31,735 nt of DNA from Treponema sp. GTDB lineage: Bacteria > Spirochaetota > Spirochaetia > Treponematales > Treponemataceae. Positions 9,001 through 16,185 of this stretch are shown piece after piece; position 1 is the first letter of the stretch; each line of letters starts with the position of its first letter. The stretch lies in contig JAKSLX010000024.1 in the NCBI GenBank assembly GCA_024400915.1, positions 1 to 31,735 of the forward strand, given 5' to 3'. The notes beneath the pieces are model-generated. The model saw only the letters and a program-made list of their open reading frames with translations. It was not told the origin of the DNA and ran no database searches. Made by a program: the position numbers and the translations under genes.

Positions 9001-9804
9001 AGCTTCTTCAAGCGGATTTTCGGCTTCTGAAACTTCATTAAATTCGCCGATTCCACCGAGGGAACTCATAAGGGAATTTTCATCCAGTTCCGGAAGTGGT
9101 TCTGCAGCTTCAGGATTTTCTGCAGGCGGATCAAAGAGAGATTCATCGAAAGCCTGATTTGAAGGTTCCTGAGCACCAGGATTTCCAAAGAGGCTATCTG
9201 TTTCCGGTTCTGAAACCTGAGTGTCATCAAAGATGCTTTCGGAAACATCTTCAGTTGGAGTATCAATAGTTTTCTGAGGTCTGTCGGAAGGATCAAAAAT
9301 TGAAGGTTCTTCTTCCGGTTCTTCTTTTGGAGTTTCTGAGAAAGCAAGGAGGGAATCAAGGTCCATGTCTTCAATGGCAACTTCCTTTGGTTCCGGTTCT
9401 TCTTCCGGCTCCGGAGCTTTTTCTTCAAAATCACTTAAGTCAAAATCGCCAAGATCCATGTCTCCACCTGAAGGGAGAAGATCCGACATGTCCGGAACTG
9501 CAGCTTCCTGTTTTGGAGCTGACTTTTCCTGCTCTTCTGAACTTTCCTTGTCATCATCAAGGAATTCAGAGAAATCATTTGCCTCGCGTTCCCTTTCTTT
9601 CTGAGCAGCATCTGCCTGAGCCTGCTCTTCCTCTGAAAGCATAGGAAGTCCGTTGAGGAATTCGTCTGAATCGTCAATATCCGGAACATCTTTCGGGATA
9701 CTTACGGTTACAGGTTTTTCGCCACGTGCAGCACGAATTTTTACTTCGTCACCGAGAGTCATTATATCCGAATTAAATTGCTGCAGCTGTTTAAGTCCTG
9801 GCAT
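5995..9804 (-). CDS. giant acidic TPR membrane protein, candidate periplasmic flagellar collar protein (FlcA-like)
   Basis: 1269 aa from MPGLKQLQQF. A longer frame upstream (to 9900) is rejected because TATAAT lies 6 nt before the ATG. Residues ~35-590 are an extreme Asp/Glu/Ser/Thr-rich, low-complexity segment with repeated patterns such as DDF..EDFSTDD and DSFD, probably disordered and cytoplasmic. Residues ~600-700 are a conserved helical region (TDAEYKRFLKNLATYPLNV). One TM segment follows at ~706-731 (MTAVAAVLVFCIFTLTNTF). The C-terminal ~530 residues are TPR-like helical repeats (for example LYKQGYALLQDSQYPQSEERFNQAL split by short turns), placed in the periplasm by the TM. This layout matches what I recall of spirochaete FlcA (Borrelia BB0326), needed for collar and stator assembly. 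The assignment is by architecture only. Confidence 0.6.
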   Translation of the reverse strand: MPGLKQLQQFNSDIMTLGDEVKIRAARGEKPVTVSIPKDVPDIDDSDEFLNGLPMLSEEEQAQADAAQKEREREANDFSEFLDDDKESSEEQEKSAPKQEAAVPDMSDLLPSGGDMDLGDFDLSDFEEKAPEPEEEPEPKEVAIEDMDLDSLLAFSETPKEEPEEEPSIFDPSDRPQKTIDTPTEDVSESIFDDTQVSEPETDSLFGNPGAQEPSNQAFDESLFDPPAENPEAAEPLPELDENSLMSSLGGIGEFNEVSEAENPLEEAPSLEEATEEIPSTEDAFNFELPAEPEETSTEESFTTDDEVSEGDSFDAGDFNFSLDADPAEDAVAMDAITAETEPLEEAIDLPPVEEISMEDAPAAEENGSFDADFEDPNDDFRTSESLSLNDDIPTEFNEIPDLANIPQEEEPEPAEEPAATETSAESFDVDSLGDLNDFNLPDADTLTDSPSDDFGTEDFSTDDIDAAPATENLSTDEFSTDGLDDLPDFGSDDSSNSAMDFGTDSMEIPSLDSFDATPAPVDSLSPEETVPEDSFDTNETFDTSDINGLDFSGEENSDFALGSIDGGEGDDEFSIPGFSDTVTANFDKKPQVATPDFSGAAEVDEKDKPKNTFTDAEYKRFLKNLATYPLNVRIALEDFVVKNEFTDDAIFAVLEKVLRKAPARQVATELEKLLDISLDVPRDFERRSAEEYEAYKKSIEYQLKNKIIPGAIMTAVAAVLVFCIFTLTNTFIYKPIRASNLYKQGYALLQDSQYPQSEERFNQALTFKPVKKWFYTYAEGYRDHRQYDRSRMMYKTILKRYDHEKKAGLDWARMESEDLYNYEESERILKREVLDYHINDADAILALGDLYLDWATDSNTDKYPLAKQNYDLLVELYGSNNLYLSRQMRYFIRTDNLRQVLAYKEMFMNQKKGLQSSDEIELSGYMLDKRFGKLRPSEENLRSQIEDVRKLLERALKSAPEDAVALYNMGRYFVETKSGKSAARLLQASIDSFEAQTRRNKRDTYKYINSYRLLGEEMRNEREYLTAETLYGRGIDIFERENASSRFESDENVGKLYADLADLDYFIAADNDAALMHYESAVNNKYDTSSVRYRIGYIQYQNQNYPAALGSFIKSHDTSGNDIHLLLALANTLSLSSDNYVARGYYERLISILEGERQKYGILFPQVRDDQGDIVDTYMKASNNLGVTLSRIASNTGDSSLNAKAIVNLQESLRAWDALTRNQTTMIRLEGSNLAEQNVRYITHPMPDYNPEIYTEIPRMLFGEEGLE

Positions 9805-9810
9805 GGGTAA

Positions 9811-9840
9811 ATTATACTCCTCAAACAAACAAGGTTTCAA
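9811..9840 (-). promoter_or_regulatory. sigma-70-type promoter of the TPR gene, leaderless
   Basis: On the minus strand, TTGAAA (plus 9835-9840), an 18-nt spacer, and consensus TATAAT (plus 9811-9816). Only six bases (TTACCC) separate the -10 from the ATG at 9804, which places transcription start at the start codon. GAGGAG lies before the -10, too far to act as an SD and upstream of the expected transcript. Confidence 0.75.
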
Positions 9841-9964
9841 GATTATATCGGCAGTAAATAAAATCGAGTTTAGGATTTTATGTTGCCGTCGCATGCACAT
9901 TTATATATGAAAATAACAAAGCAAATTTCTAAAGTGAAACTGAATAAATGCCGAAGAATTATAT

Positions 9965-10687
9965 ATGAAAAGAGTTTTAATTTTCCTTGCAGCTTTTTTA
10001 TTGGCAGGGATGGCATTCGCAGCTGATGCGGGCGGACATTTGACCGACGACCAGCTGGACTATGCAGAAATCGTCAACTCCATAGACTCTGTGGGAGCTC
10101 CCTACATCAAGGGAGACTATGTGGTTTTTACTGCGGAACACAATGCACGCCACATAGGAATTGCATTTGACTTTGAGGAATACAAGACAATCCACTCCTT
10201 CCAGATCAAGAAATTCATGGACATGGAATACAAAGAATCGGGTTCCCTCTGCTTTTTCATTTCAAAGCTACCGAAGAGCGTCCTTTCGGTAAATTATAGG
10301 CTTGTCATTGACGGCCTTTGGACTGTGGATCCATACAATCCTGACACTGTGTACAACAGGGAAGCAAACCTTACCCTTTCCCACGTTGATGCTTCGAGAT
10401 ACATTCCGCCGGTAACGGAAAAACATGATGACGGTCTTGTTCACTTTGTTTACAGGGGAAAATCAGGGGAACAGGTAAGAGTCGGAGGAAGCTTTACCAA
10501 CTGGGACAGCTGGATTTACAAGATGACGGAAGTTTCCCCTGGCCTCTATGAATTTGCATTGCCACTTCCACCAGGAAAATATGAATACGCCTTCTACACT
10601 GGAATCACATCTTTCCCTGACAAAGGAAATCCAGAGAGATGCTACACAGAGGAAGGCAAAATGGCATCGCTTCTTATCGTTAATTAA
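9965..10687 (+). CDS. secreted protein with two early-set/CBM48 (glycogen-binding) type domains
   Basis: 240 aa. The signal peptide is followed by cleavage near AFAADAGG (residues 17-24). Two Ig-like early-set units are visible. The first (about 50-140) ends in YRLVIDGLWTVDPYNP, which matches the YKFxVDGxWxxDPxN strand pair of CBM48/AMPK-type domains. The second (about 160-238) has VRVGGSFTNWDSW, GLYEFALPLPPGKYEYAFY and a terminal beta strand. No catalytic domain is attached. Such proteins may bind alpha-glucans or act as structural scaffolds in the periplasm; that is inference. The SD is weak. The sequence TTATATATGAAAA around its start is an exact repeat of 9901-9913. It is convergent with ffh, with only three nucleotides between the stop codons. 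Confidence 0.75.
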   Translation: MKRVLIFLAAFLLAGMAFAADAGGHLTDDQLDYAEIVNSIDSVGAPYIKGDYVVFTAEHNARHIGIAFDFEEYKTIHSFQIKKFMDMEYKESGSLCFFISKLPKSVLSVNYRLVIDGLWTVDPYNPDTVYNREANLTLSHVDASRYIPPVTEKHDDGLVHFVYRGKSGEQVRVGGSFTNWDSWIYKMTEVSPGLYEFALPLPPGKYEYAFYTGITSFPDKGNPERCYTEEGKMASLLIVN

Positions 10688-10690
10688 GCA

Positions 10691-12127
10691 TTAAAAATGG
10701 AAGCCCTTAGGCAACTGCATTCCGCCTGGCAATTTCATGTTCTGAAGCTGGCTCATGTCCATTCCGGCAAGCTGGTTCATCATCTTTGCCTGGGCACCGC
10801 GGTTGCGGCTGAGCTTCTTCATCGTAAGCTTTGTCTTTTCAAACTGCTTGATGAGTTTGTTTACTTCCTGTACTGAAGTACCGCTACCCTTTGCAATTCT
10901 CTTGCGGCGAGCTGGTCCAATGATAAGGTGGTTCAACCTTTCCTTGTATGTCATGCTCTGAATGATTGCCTTCTGATGCTTGATGGCTTCCTGTCCCTGA
11001 CCAAGCTGTGCTTCACTGATCTGCCCCGCAAGTCCTGGCATCATGTCGATGATCTTTGACATGGAACCCATCTTTTCAACCTGCTCAAACTGTTCAAGCA
11101 TATCCTGCAGAGTGAATTCGTTTCTCTGCATTTTCTTCTGCATCTTGAGGGCCTGTTCCTGATCAACAGTTTCCTGTGCTTTTTCAACGAGGGAAACAAT
11201 GTCGCCCATGCCGAGAATACGGCCTGCAATGCGTTCAGGATGGAACTGTTCGAAATCTTCTGTCTTTTCACCTGTACCAATGAAAAGGATTGGCTTTTCT
11301 GTGATTGACTTTAATGAAAGAGCTGCACCACCACGGGCATCAGAGTCAAACTTTGTAAGGATTACGCCTGTAAGTCCAAGCTGTTCATCAAATGATTTTG
11401 CAATGTCTACGGCATTTTGACCTGTCATTGCATCGGCAACGAGAACTGTTTCAACAGGGTTCATTTCCTTTTTGAGCTGAACAAGTTCTTCCATCATGTC
11501 GCCGTCAATCTGAAGACGTCCTGCAGTATCGATGATTACGGTATCAAGACCGTTTTTCTTTGCATAAGTGAGGGCACCATTTGCAACGCGGAGAGCTACC
11601 TTTGGATTTGCTTTTCCTGCAGCATCTGCAAGAGCCTGATCATCCTTGTAAACTGGAACATCAATTTTCTGACCGAGGACACAAAGCTGTTCTACGGCTG
11701 CTGGACGAACAAGGTCACAGGCAACGAGCAAAGGACGACGGCCGTCTTTCTTGAGTTTTGCAGCAAGCTTGTGGGCGGCGGTAGTCTTACCTGCACCCTG
11801 AAGACCAAGCAAAAGAATTACGGACTGAGTATCAGGACCTTTAAGGGCAAGATCTGTCTTTTTGTCGCCAAGCATGGCAGTAAGCTTGTCGTGGATAATC
11901 TTAACGAACTGCTGACCTGGATCAACTGCCTTGAGAACTTTTTCACCCTTTGCTTCTTCGATTGTTGAATTAACAAAACGGCGGACAACACGAAGGTTTA
12001 CGTCCGCTTCAAGAAGAGCCATCTTGATCTGTTCAACTGTCTCTTCAATATTCTTTTCTGTGATGGAAGACTTTCCGCTTAAAGTCTTAACAATGGAGCT
12101 GAATGTTCCTGTAATTTTCTCAAGCAT
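10691..12127 (-). CDS. ffh: signal recognition particle protein Ffh (SRP54)
   Basis: 478 aa, typical. The GTPase binds SRP RNA and signal peptides of nascent membrane and secreted proteins and docks them to FtsY at the membrane. The N domain is at 1-~90. The G domain carries the P-loop LGLQGAGKTT (107-116), CDLVRPAAVEQL (137-148), DTAGR (200-204), TKFD (258-261) and DARGG (263-267). The M domain (from ~310) contains the RNA-binding helix region ARRKRIAKGSGTSVQEVNKL and a Met-rich C-terminal tail with MNQLAGMDMSQLQNM. AAGGA precedes the ATG. It lies 211 nt downstream of gpsA on the same strand, separated by a structured palindrome. Confidence 0.98.
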   Translation of the reverse strand: MLEKITGTFSSIVKTLSGKSSITEKNIEETVEQIKMALLEADVNLRVVRRFVNSTIEEAKGEKVLKAVDPGQQFVKIIHDKLTAMLGDKKTDLALKGPDTQSVILLLGLQGAGKTTAAHKLAAKLKKDGRRPLLVACDLVRPAAVEQLCVLGQKIDVPVYKDDQALADAAGKANPKVALRVANGALTYAKKNGLDTVIIDTAGRLQIDGDMMEELVQLKKEMNPVETVLVADAMTGQNAVDIAKSFDEQLGLTGVILTKFDSDARGGAALSLKSITEKPILFIGTGEKTEDFEQFHPERIAGRILGMGDIVSLVEKAQETVDQEQALKMQKKMQRNEFTLQDMLEQFEQVEKMGSMSKIIDMMPGLAGQISEAQLGQGQEAIKHQKAIIQSMTYKERLNHLIIGPARRKRIAKGSGTSVQEVNKLIKQFEKTKLTMKKLSRNRGAQAKMMNQLAGMDMSQLQNMKLPGGMQLPKGFHF

Positions 12128-12157
12128 TTTTTTATATCCTTAAAAATTTATAAAACT

Positions 12158-12257
12158 TATAAAATCAGCTCCCGCAAAGAACCGAGCCAAACCTGCTCCG
12201 GTGCAGCTTGGCTGCAAGTCGCATTTTGTCCCGAACCTTTGCTCCGCTGATTTTATA
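12158..12257 (-). repeat. 100-nt nested palindrome between gpsA and ffh
   Basis: A perfect 12-bp outer stem, TATAAAATCAGC (12158-12169) and GCTGATTTTATA (12246-12257), encloses GCAAAG (12174-12179)/CTTTGC (12237-12242), and inside this AGCCAA (12185-12190)/TTGGCT (12208-12213). The interior is GC-rich, unlike the AT-rich flanks. It could be a structured RNA in the gpsA-ffh transcript, or a dispersed foldback repeat. There is no U-tract after it on the minus strand, so it is not a standard terminator. The rest of the gap (12258-12338) shows no gene. Confidence 0.7.
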
Positions 12258-12338
12258 CATCTCTTATTTTTTATGTGTATCAAGAAATGTGGTTATAAAA
12301 TTCCAGTAACCTTAATCTCTTCCGAGGGGGGAAATTGA

Positions 12339-13397
12339 TTAGGCGTTCTTAAGAATTTCGTTCAAGCATTCTTCTGCGGTCTTTTCCTTGTTGAGGACTT
12401 TGTACAAAGTTTCGCAGATTGGAAGCTTCAAATTCTTTTCCACTATGATCTGATGAACATATTTGCAGGCAATAGCACCTTCAGGGAGATATCCTACTTT
12501 CTTTACGTTGGCAATGAGATCATCAAGATCCTTGAACTGGTCAAGAATGTTTGTCTTGATTATGTCCTGACCAAACCTTCTGTTGCGGCCAAATCTTGAT
12601 TTGCAAGTAACATCCAAATCACCTACACCGCTGATTGAAGAGAAGGTTGCCGAATGAGTTGCACCCATGGCAAAACCAAGCTGCTGGATTTCGCTCAAGC
12701 CTGCAGCCATAAGAAGGCTTTCCGTATTGTCACCAAAAATAGGGCTGTTTTCTGCAAGGGCATCCATGCTTCCGTATACAACAGCAACAACATTCTTTAC
12801 AGCGGCACAAATCTGAACTCCGACTGTATCAAAAGAAGCATAAACCATAAGGTTCGGAGCTGCACGCAAAAGATCGCGCATCTTTACTGCGTTTCTGTGG
12901 TGCTGGCTTGCAGAGATGAGGCCTGTAATCTTTCCGCTTGCAACTTCTTCCGCGTGGCTTGGACCTGCAATGTAAACTGTTGCATCCTTATAGCATGGAG
13001 GAAGTGCCCTTTCCATTGTTTCAAGAACGAGGGCTGGCAAACCTGATTCCACAGGAACAAATCCCTTTGTAAGGGAACCGATGATTGTAGAACCGTCTGC
13101 AATGTTTGGAACATCCACGAATTTCTTTATTGTTGACTCAAGATAAAGGGAAGGACTACCCATGATAAGAAACTGCTTTCCGGTTGCAACTTCCCTGATG
13201 TCTCCGGAAGCTGTCATTGTCTCATTGAGTTTATATCCAGGAAGATAGCGCTTGTTTTCATGTTCATTGTTAATAGAAGAAACTACGTCATCTTCCATAG
13301 CCCAAAGCTGAACTTTATGACCACCAGCGGCAAGTGCAGTTCCCAAAGCTGTTCCCCAGGCACCGGCACCAATAATTCCTACTTCGAAAGTTTCCAT
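12339..13397 (-). CDS. gpsA: glycerol-3-phosphate dehydrogenase [NAD(P)+]
   Basis: 352 aa. It reduces dihydroxyacetone phosphate to sn-glycerol 3-phosphate, the backbone for membrane phospholipids. A Rossmann nucleotide-binding motif GAGAWGTA sits at 10-17 within EVGIIGAGAWGTALGTALA. Family motifs follow in order: GSLTKGF, GPSHAEEVA, the AAVKNVVAV segment with the catalytic Lys, and SGVGDLDVTCKSRFGRNRRFG. AAAGGA lies 9 nt before the ATG. It is slightly longer than the common ~335 aa owing to inserted loops. Its position upstream of ffh on the same strand could make a two-gene unit, if the intervening palindrome allows read-through. Confidence 0.97.
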   Translation of the reverse strand: METFEVGIIGAGAWGTALGTALAAGGHKVQLWAMEDDVVSSINNEHENKRYLPGYKLNETMTASGDIREVATGKQFLIMGSPSLYLESTIKKFVDVPNIADGSTIIGSLTKGFVPVESGLPALVLETMERALPPCYKDATVYIAGPSHAEEVASGKITGLISASQHHRNAVKMRDLLRAAPNLMVYASFDTVGVQICAAVKNVVAVVYGSMDALAENSPIFGDNTESLLMAAGLSEIQQLGFAMGATHSATFSSISGVGDLDVTCKSRFGRNRRFGQDIIKTNILDQFKDLDDLIANVKKVGYLPEGAIACKYVHQIIVEKNLKLPICETLYKVLNKEKTAEECLNEILKNA

Positions 13398-13594
13398 ATA
13401 TAAAAGTCCTTTTTATGAAGTCTATATTTCATTGTTTATTCTTATAATGATACAGCAGACGGAATAAAAACTCAAGGAAAGGTAGAATTATGGGAATTTT
13501 GCCGTTTTTTATGCAGTTTTTTCTCCCCTGAAATACATACCTCATTTTTTCATATATAACCTAATCAAAAAAACGACCTATTTAAGGAGAAAAT

Positions 13595-14215
13595 ATGAAG
13601 AAGCAGCTACTTATTGCAGTAACTTTTGTTTTGGGTATTACCGCCTTTGCAGAACAGAAGACATGGACAAACTATTTGGGCTTTGGACTTAATATTCCTA
13701 CAAGCAGAACAATTGTTGTCAAAGGAGAACCATCTGACACCAATATTAAGTTCAAGAACGTTGCAGGCTTGAATACCTTTTATATTGGAACCCACGAGAA
13801 TGGACTTACAGTAAAGGGAGCCTTGGACATCAACGGATCAAAATCTGACATTGCTTTTGGTTCAAAGAAGAACCTTTTTGCAGCAAATGTGGACTTGATT
13901 TTTGGCGTTGGTTATGCACCTATCCACGATGACAACTATTATATTGGGCTCTTTGGTACTTTGGGAGCAACCTACTTCGAAACGGAAGAAGTCAGTAAAT
14001 GCTCTTTTGAATTCTCAAATGCTTTTGTCGGTGTGGATGTTACTGCAGCCTACACTTTCACAAATCATTTTTCTGTTTATGGCTCCCTTGAGTACAACCT
14101 TCTCCTGCCTGGAAATTACAAGGCAAGAAACCACTCATCCGATACTACTGTAAAAGATGATACAAAAATGTCATACGCTTTCATTCCGACATTGGGTGTT
14201 TGCTGGAAATTTTAA
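13595..14215 (+). CDS. outer-membrane beta-barrel-type protein
   Basis: 206 aa. The signal peptide MKKQLLIAVTFVLGITAFA is followed by alternating amphipathic strands (for example NLFAANVDLIFGVGYAP, NYYIGLFGTLGATYFE, AFVGVDVTAAYTF). The chain ends with a C-terminal aromatic residue (VCWKF), as required for BAM-dependent insertion. This is the outline of a small eight-stranded OmpA/OmpW-like barrel. No ligand is evident. AAGGAG lies 6 nt before the ATG, and a good terminator follows. Cellular location is inferred from these features. Confidence 0.75.
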   Translation: MKKQLLIAVTFVLGITAFAEQKTWTNYLGFGLNIPTSRTIVVKGEPSDTNIKFKNVAGLNTFYIGTHENGLTVKGALDINGSKSDIAFGSKKNLFAANVDLIFGVGYAPIHDDNYYIGLFGTLGATYFETEEVSKCSFEFSNAFVGVDVTAAYTFTNHFSVYGSLEYNLLLPGNYKARNHSSDTTVKDDTKMSYAFIPTLGVCWKF

Positions 14216-14263
14216 GTCCTTCATACAGAAAAGATTGAATTAAAAAATCAATGTGCCTCCATT

Positions 14264-14289
14264 GCCTCCGAAAAAATCGGGGGCTTTTT
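14264..14289 (+). terminator. intrinsic terminator of the outer-membrane protein gene
   Basis: GCCTCCGA (14264-14271) pairs with TCGGGGGC (14277-14284, one G-U), followed by TTTTT. The T run touches the stop codon of the convergent PHP phosphatase gene. Confidence 0.85.
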
Positions 14290-15131
14290 CATAGCTTCAT
14301 TCTGGAGTCTGCATTAAGCTTCAGTTTTTCAATAAAAGCAGAAACATATTCCATCTGAAAATCTGCAATCCTGTCAGGTTCATGGGCATCAGTTCCAACA
14401 AGTATCCTTGCATTTTTGTATTCGCTTACAAACTTCCAGAATTTCTCCGACGGATACCTGATCCTTCCAAAGCCAGTTGTTGACCTGAAAATGTCACTTG
14501 TATTTATTTCAAGGTACACTTCATTTTTAACAGCCGCTTCAATTATTGCCCTGAAATATTCCTCCATCTGGGAATCAAAATCTTCCGCCTTAAAACAGCG
14601 CATGAAAACATCGGGATGCACCATCTGGTTGAAAAGTCCAGAATCCAAGGCGGTGACGGCATTTTGAACATAGGACGCCACATCCTTTTTTTCAACGCGA
14701 CGAATACAAAAGTCTTCATGCACCTTGTTGTCCATGAAGTCATAAAGAATTCCATCGGCATAAACATAATGGATTCCAAGATTCATGAAATCAACCTTGG
14801 CTTTCATCTGCCTGTAGTAGTCGGCGTCAAACTGATTGTATTCACTTTCAAAACCCGCAAGGACATTGAGCTGATTTTTAAATACTGATTTAGCGTTCTC
14901 AACATCATTAAGATATGACTGCAGGTCAGAAAAATCCATTCTAAGTGACAGGGAACCAGAAAGCCTGATGTAGGAAGCAAGGACTTTTTTTGCATTTTCT
15001 GAAAGAGGGATGTGATCGGAAATGCCTATTTCCTTAAGGCCAGCCTTTACAGCTTCCTCTGCATATTCAGATAATTCCCCGGAAGCATGACGGCAGTATT
15101 TTGAATGTGAATGATAGTTGGCGTTGAACAT
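14289..15131 (-). CDS. PHP-domain phosphatase, histidinol-phosphatase (HisJ) type
   Basis: 280 aa from MFNANYHSHSKYCRHASG; a TTG two codons earlier is less likely. The PHP fold is a metal-dependent TIM-like barrel. HSH at the N-terminus, CRHASG, ISDHIPL, the glutamate in FESEYNQ, the MVHPDVF histidine and GTDAHEPDRI are the metal and phosphate ligands expected for HisJ-type histidinol phosphate phosphatases, the eighth step of histidine synthesis. No other his genes are nearby, so the substrate is uncertain. No SD is visible, and TATACT lies 8 nt before the ATG, so the message has little or no leader. The upstream neighbour on the same strand is the toxin-antitoxin pair. Confidence 0.8.
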   Translation of the reverse strand: MFNANYHSHSKYCRHASGELSEYAEEAVKAGLKEIGISDHIPLSENAKKVLASYIRLSGSLSLRMDFSDLQSYLNDVENAKSVFKNQLNVLAGFESEYNQFDADYYRQMKAKVDFMNLGIHYVYADGILYDFMDNKVHEDFCIRRVEKKDVASYVQNAVTALDSGLFNQMVHPDVFMRCFKAEDFDSQMEEYFRAIIEAAVKNEVYLEINTSDIFRSTTGFGRIRYPSEKFWKFVSEYKNARILVGTDAHEPDRIADFQMEYVSAFIEKLKLNADSRMKL

Positions 15132-15170
15132 TTGCAATCAGTATATCATAAATCAGGACGTATGTTATCT

Positions 15171-15602
15171 TTACTCAAACCAGTTTTCAACAACCAGATT
15201 ACCAGATACATTCTGAATCAAACCAAAATGCTTAGTGTTTCTTGTTACTAGAATCATTTGATTTGAGATTGCAATGGATGCTATCTGAAGGTCCGCATAA
15301 TCAACCGCCATACCAGACTTTTTAAGGCGGCTGCGTAAATCACCAAGAATCCATGCACAGTGTGAATCAAAGTTCAATATCGGAAAGGTTTTTTGAACTT
15401 CATCAATGAGACGGGAATACAACCAGTCCTTTCTTTTACTTTCCGGCATTATAAGGGCCCCATACAATAATTCATTCCATGTTATTGAAGAAATGGCAGA
15501 ATGGTTTTCGTTTTCATCTATCTTGTTGATTACTTTTGAATCTGGCGTTCTATAAAATGATTCGGAAATAATATTCGTATCCAGAAGAAAGATTTTTTTC
15601 AT
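15171..15602 (-). CDS. PIN-domain ribonuclease toxin, VapC type
   Basis: 143 aa. The PIN fold has acidic metal-binding residues in the expected order: D8 in FLLDTNIISE, E44 in TWNELLYG, D101/D104 in DYADLQIASIA, and the TRNTKHF Thr/Asn region at 120-126. VapC toxins are Mg2+-dependent endoribonucleases cutting tRNA or rRNA. The ATG overlaps the antitoxin stop as ATGA, so the two are translationally coupled. Full length and intact. It is held inactive by the partner upstream. Confidence 0.9.
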   Translation of the reverse strand: MKKIFLLDTNIISESFYRTPDSKVINKIDENENHSAISSITWNELLYGALIMPESKRKDWLYSRLIDEVQKTFPILNFDSHCAWILGDLRSRLKKSGMAVDYADLQIASIAISNQMILVTRNTKHFGLIQNVSGNLVVENWFE

Positions 15603-15910
15603 AACTTATCCTCGCTGAACATGTTTTCTTCAAAGTCCCTGACCATGGGGTGTTCTTCTCTGATGCTTTCATAGTATTTAGAATAGTTGAAATCATCATT
15701 TTCCAATCCGTAATCCGCCCGGCTGTTTTGAATTCTTGCAGAGTAGGATTTTTTTATAAGTTCTTTATTTACCTTCTGGTAATCTTCCAGACTCTGAATC
15801 ACATATGCTGGCTTTCCATGATTTGTTATGAAAATCGGCCCCTGCTCATCAGTAAGATGCAGGTAATATGAAAGCCTGTTCTTTGCCTCGAAAACTGGAA
15901 TTGCGTTCAT
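15599..15910 (-). CDS. Phd/YefM-family antitoxin
   Basis: 103 aa. The N-terminus (IPVFEAKNRLSYYLHL, then GPIFITNHGKPAYVIQSLEDYQ) is the DNA-binding Phd/YefM fold. The C-terminal half is charged and flexible, as expected for the toxin-neutralising tail. AAGGAGG sits about 7 nt before the ATG. It is expected to bind the palindromes immediately upstream and repress its own operon, with the toxin as co-repressor. The pairing of a Phd-type antitoxin with a PIN toxin is a common hybrid. Confidence 0.88.
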   Translation of the reverse strand: MNAIPVFEAKNRLSYYLHLTDEQGPIFITNHGKPAYVIQSLEDYQKVNKELIKKSYSARIQNSRADYGLENDDFNYSKYYESIREEHPMVRDFEENMFSEDKL

Positions 15911-15929
15911 GGCCGCCTCCTTGGAGAAA

Positions 15930-15983
15930 ATCTTATAACCAATATAAGATAGAAATAGCTATAAGTCAAATTTATGGCTATTT
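15930..15983 (-). promoter_or_regulatory. twin palindromic operators of the toxin-antitoxin operon
   Basis: Palindrome 1: ATCTTATA (15930-15937)/TATAAGAT (15943-15950) with a 5-nt centre. Palindrome 2: AAATAGCTATAA (15953-15964)/TTATGGCTATTT (15972-15983), 12-bp arms with one mismatch. Both lie in the promoter zone just upstream of the antitoxin SD. Autoregulation is inferred from family behaviour. Confidence 0.6.
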
Positions 15984-15989
15984 ACATAA

Positions 15990-16036
15990 AGTTATAAGCA
16001 AAAAAAATCCCCGCCAGAAATTAATCCAGCGGGGGT
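15990..16036 (-). terminator. probable terminator of the PEPCK transcript
   Basis: On the minus strand, CCCCGC and GCGGGG (6-bp GC stem, 14-nt loop) are followed by a run of T (plus A run just before 15999). It lies about 215 nt after the PEPCK stop and would leave a long structured 3' UTR. Confidence 0.65.
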
Positions 16037-16056
16037 CGCAGTCTGGCGGCTGCTAC

Positions 16057-16118
16057 CGAGTTTCAGTTTCGGCCGCAGTCCGCGTCCGTTTTTACTTCGT
16101 AAAAACCAACTGAACTCG
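16057..16118 (-). repeat. structured repeat, copy 1
   Basis: Outer stem CGAGTT..CAGTT (16057-16068) with AACTGAACTCG (16108-16118), one bulged T. The interior has CCGCAGTCCGCGTCC (16073-16087) and then the perfect hairpin GTTTTTAC/GTAAAAAC with TTC loop (16088-16106). It shares the interior with copy 2, while both stems differ in compensating positions. Confidence 0.75.
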
Positions 16119-16161
16119 CGATAGGATATTTGTTACTTGCTCAAGCGAGCTTCCAAATCAT

Positions 16162-16183
16162 TGAGAAAGGCTTTCGCCTTTCT
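16162..16183. repeat. short perfect hairpin between the two structured repeats
   Basis: GAGAAAGGC and GCCTTTCTC form a 9-bp perfect stem with a TTTC loop, directly next to copy 2. A smaller GCTC/GAGC hairpin lies at about 16139-16150. Confidence 0.6.
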
Positions 16184-16185
16184 CT

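Noticed and set aside
8039..9434. Several long Ser/Lys/Leu-rich frames opposite or shifted within the TPR gene
   Set aside because: Shadows of the GAA/GAT/TCT-rich acidic coding region; biased composition removes stop codons in other frames.
9901..9971. Repeat TTATATATGAAAA (twice) as a duplication or binding site
   Set aside because: AT-rich and short; the second copy is simply the start-codon region of the secreted protein, so chance similarity is likely.
11417..11968. 183-codon plus-strand frame
   Set aside because: Entirely antisense to ffh, with no start signals.
12128..12338. Riboswitch or terminator upstream of ffh
   Set aside because: No U-tract after the palindrome and no known riboswitch core recognised; kept only as a structured repeat.
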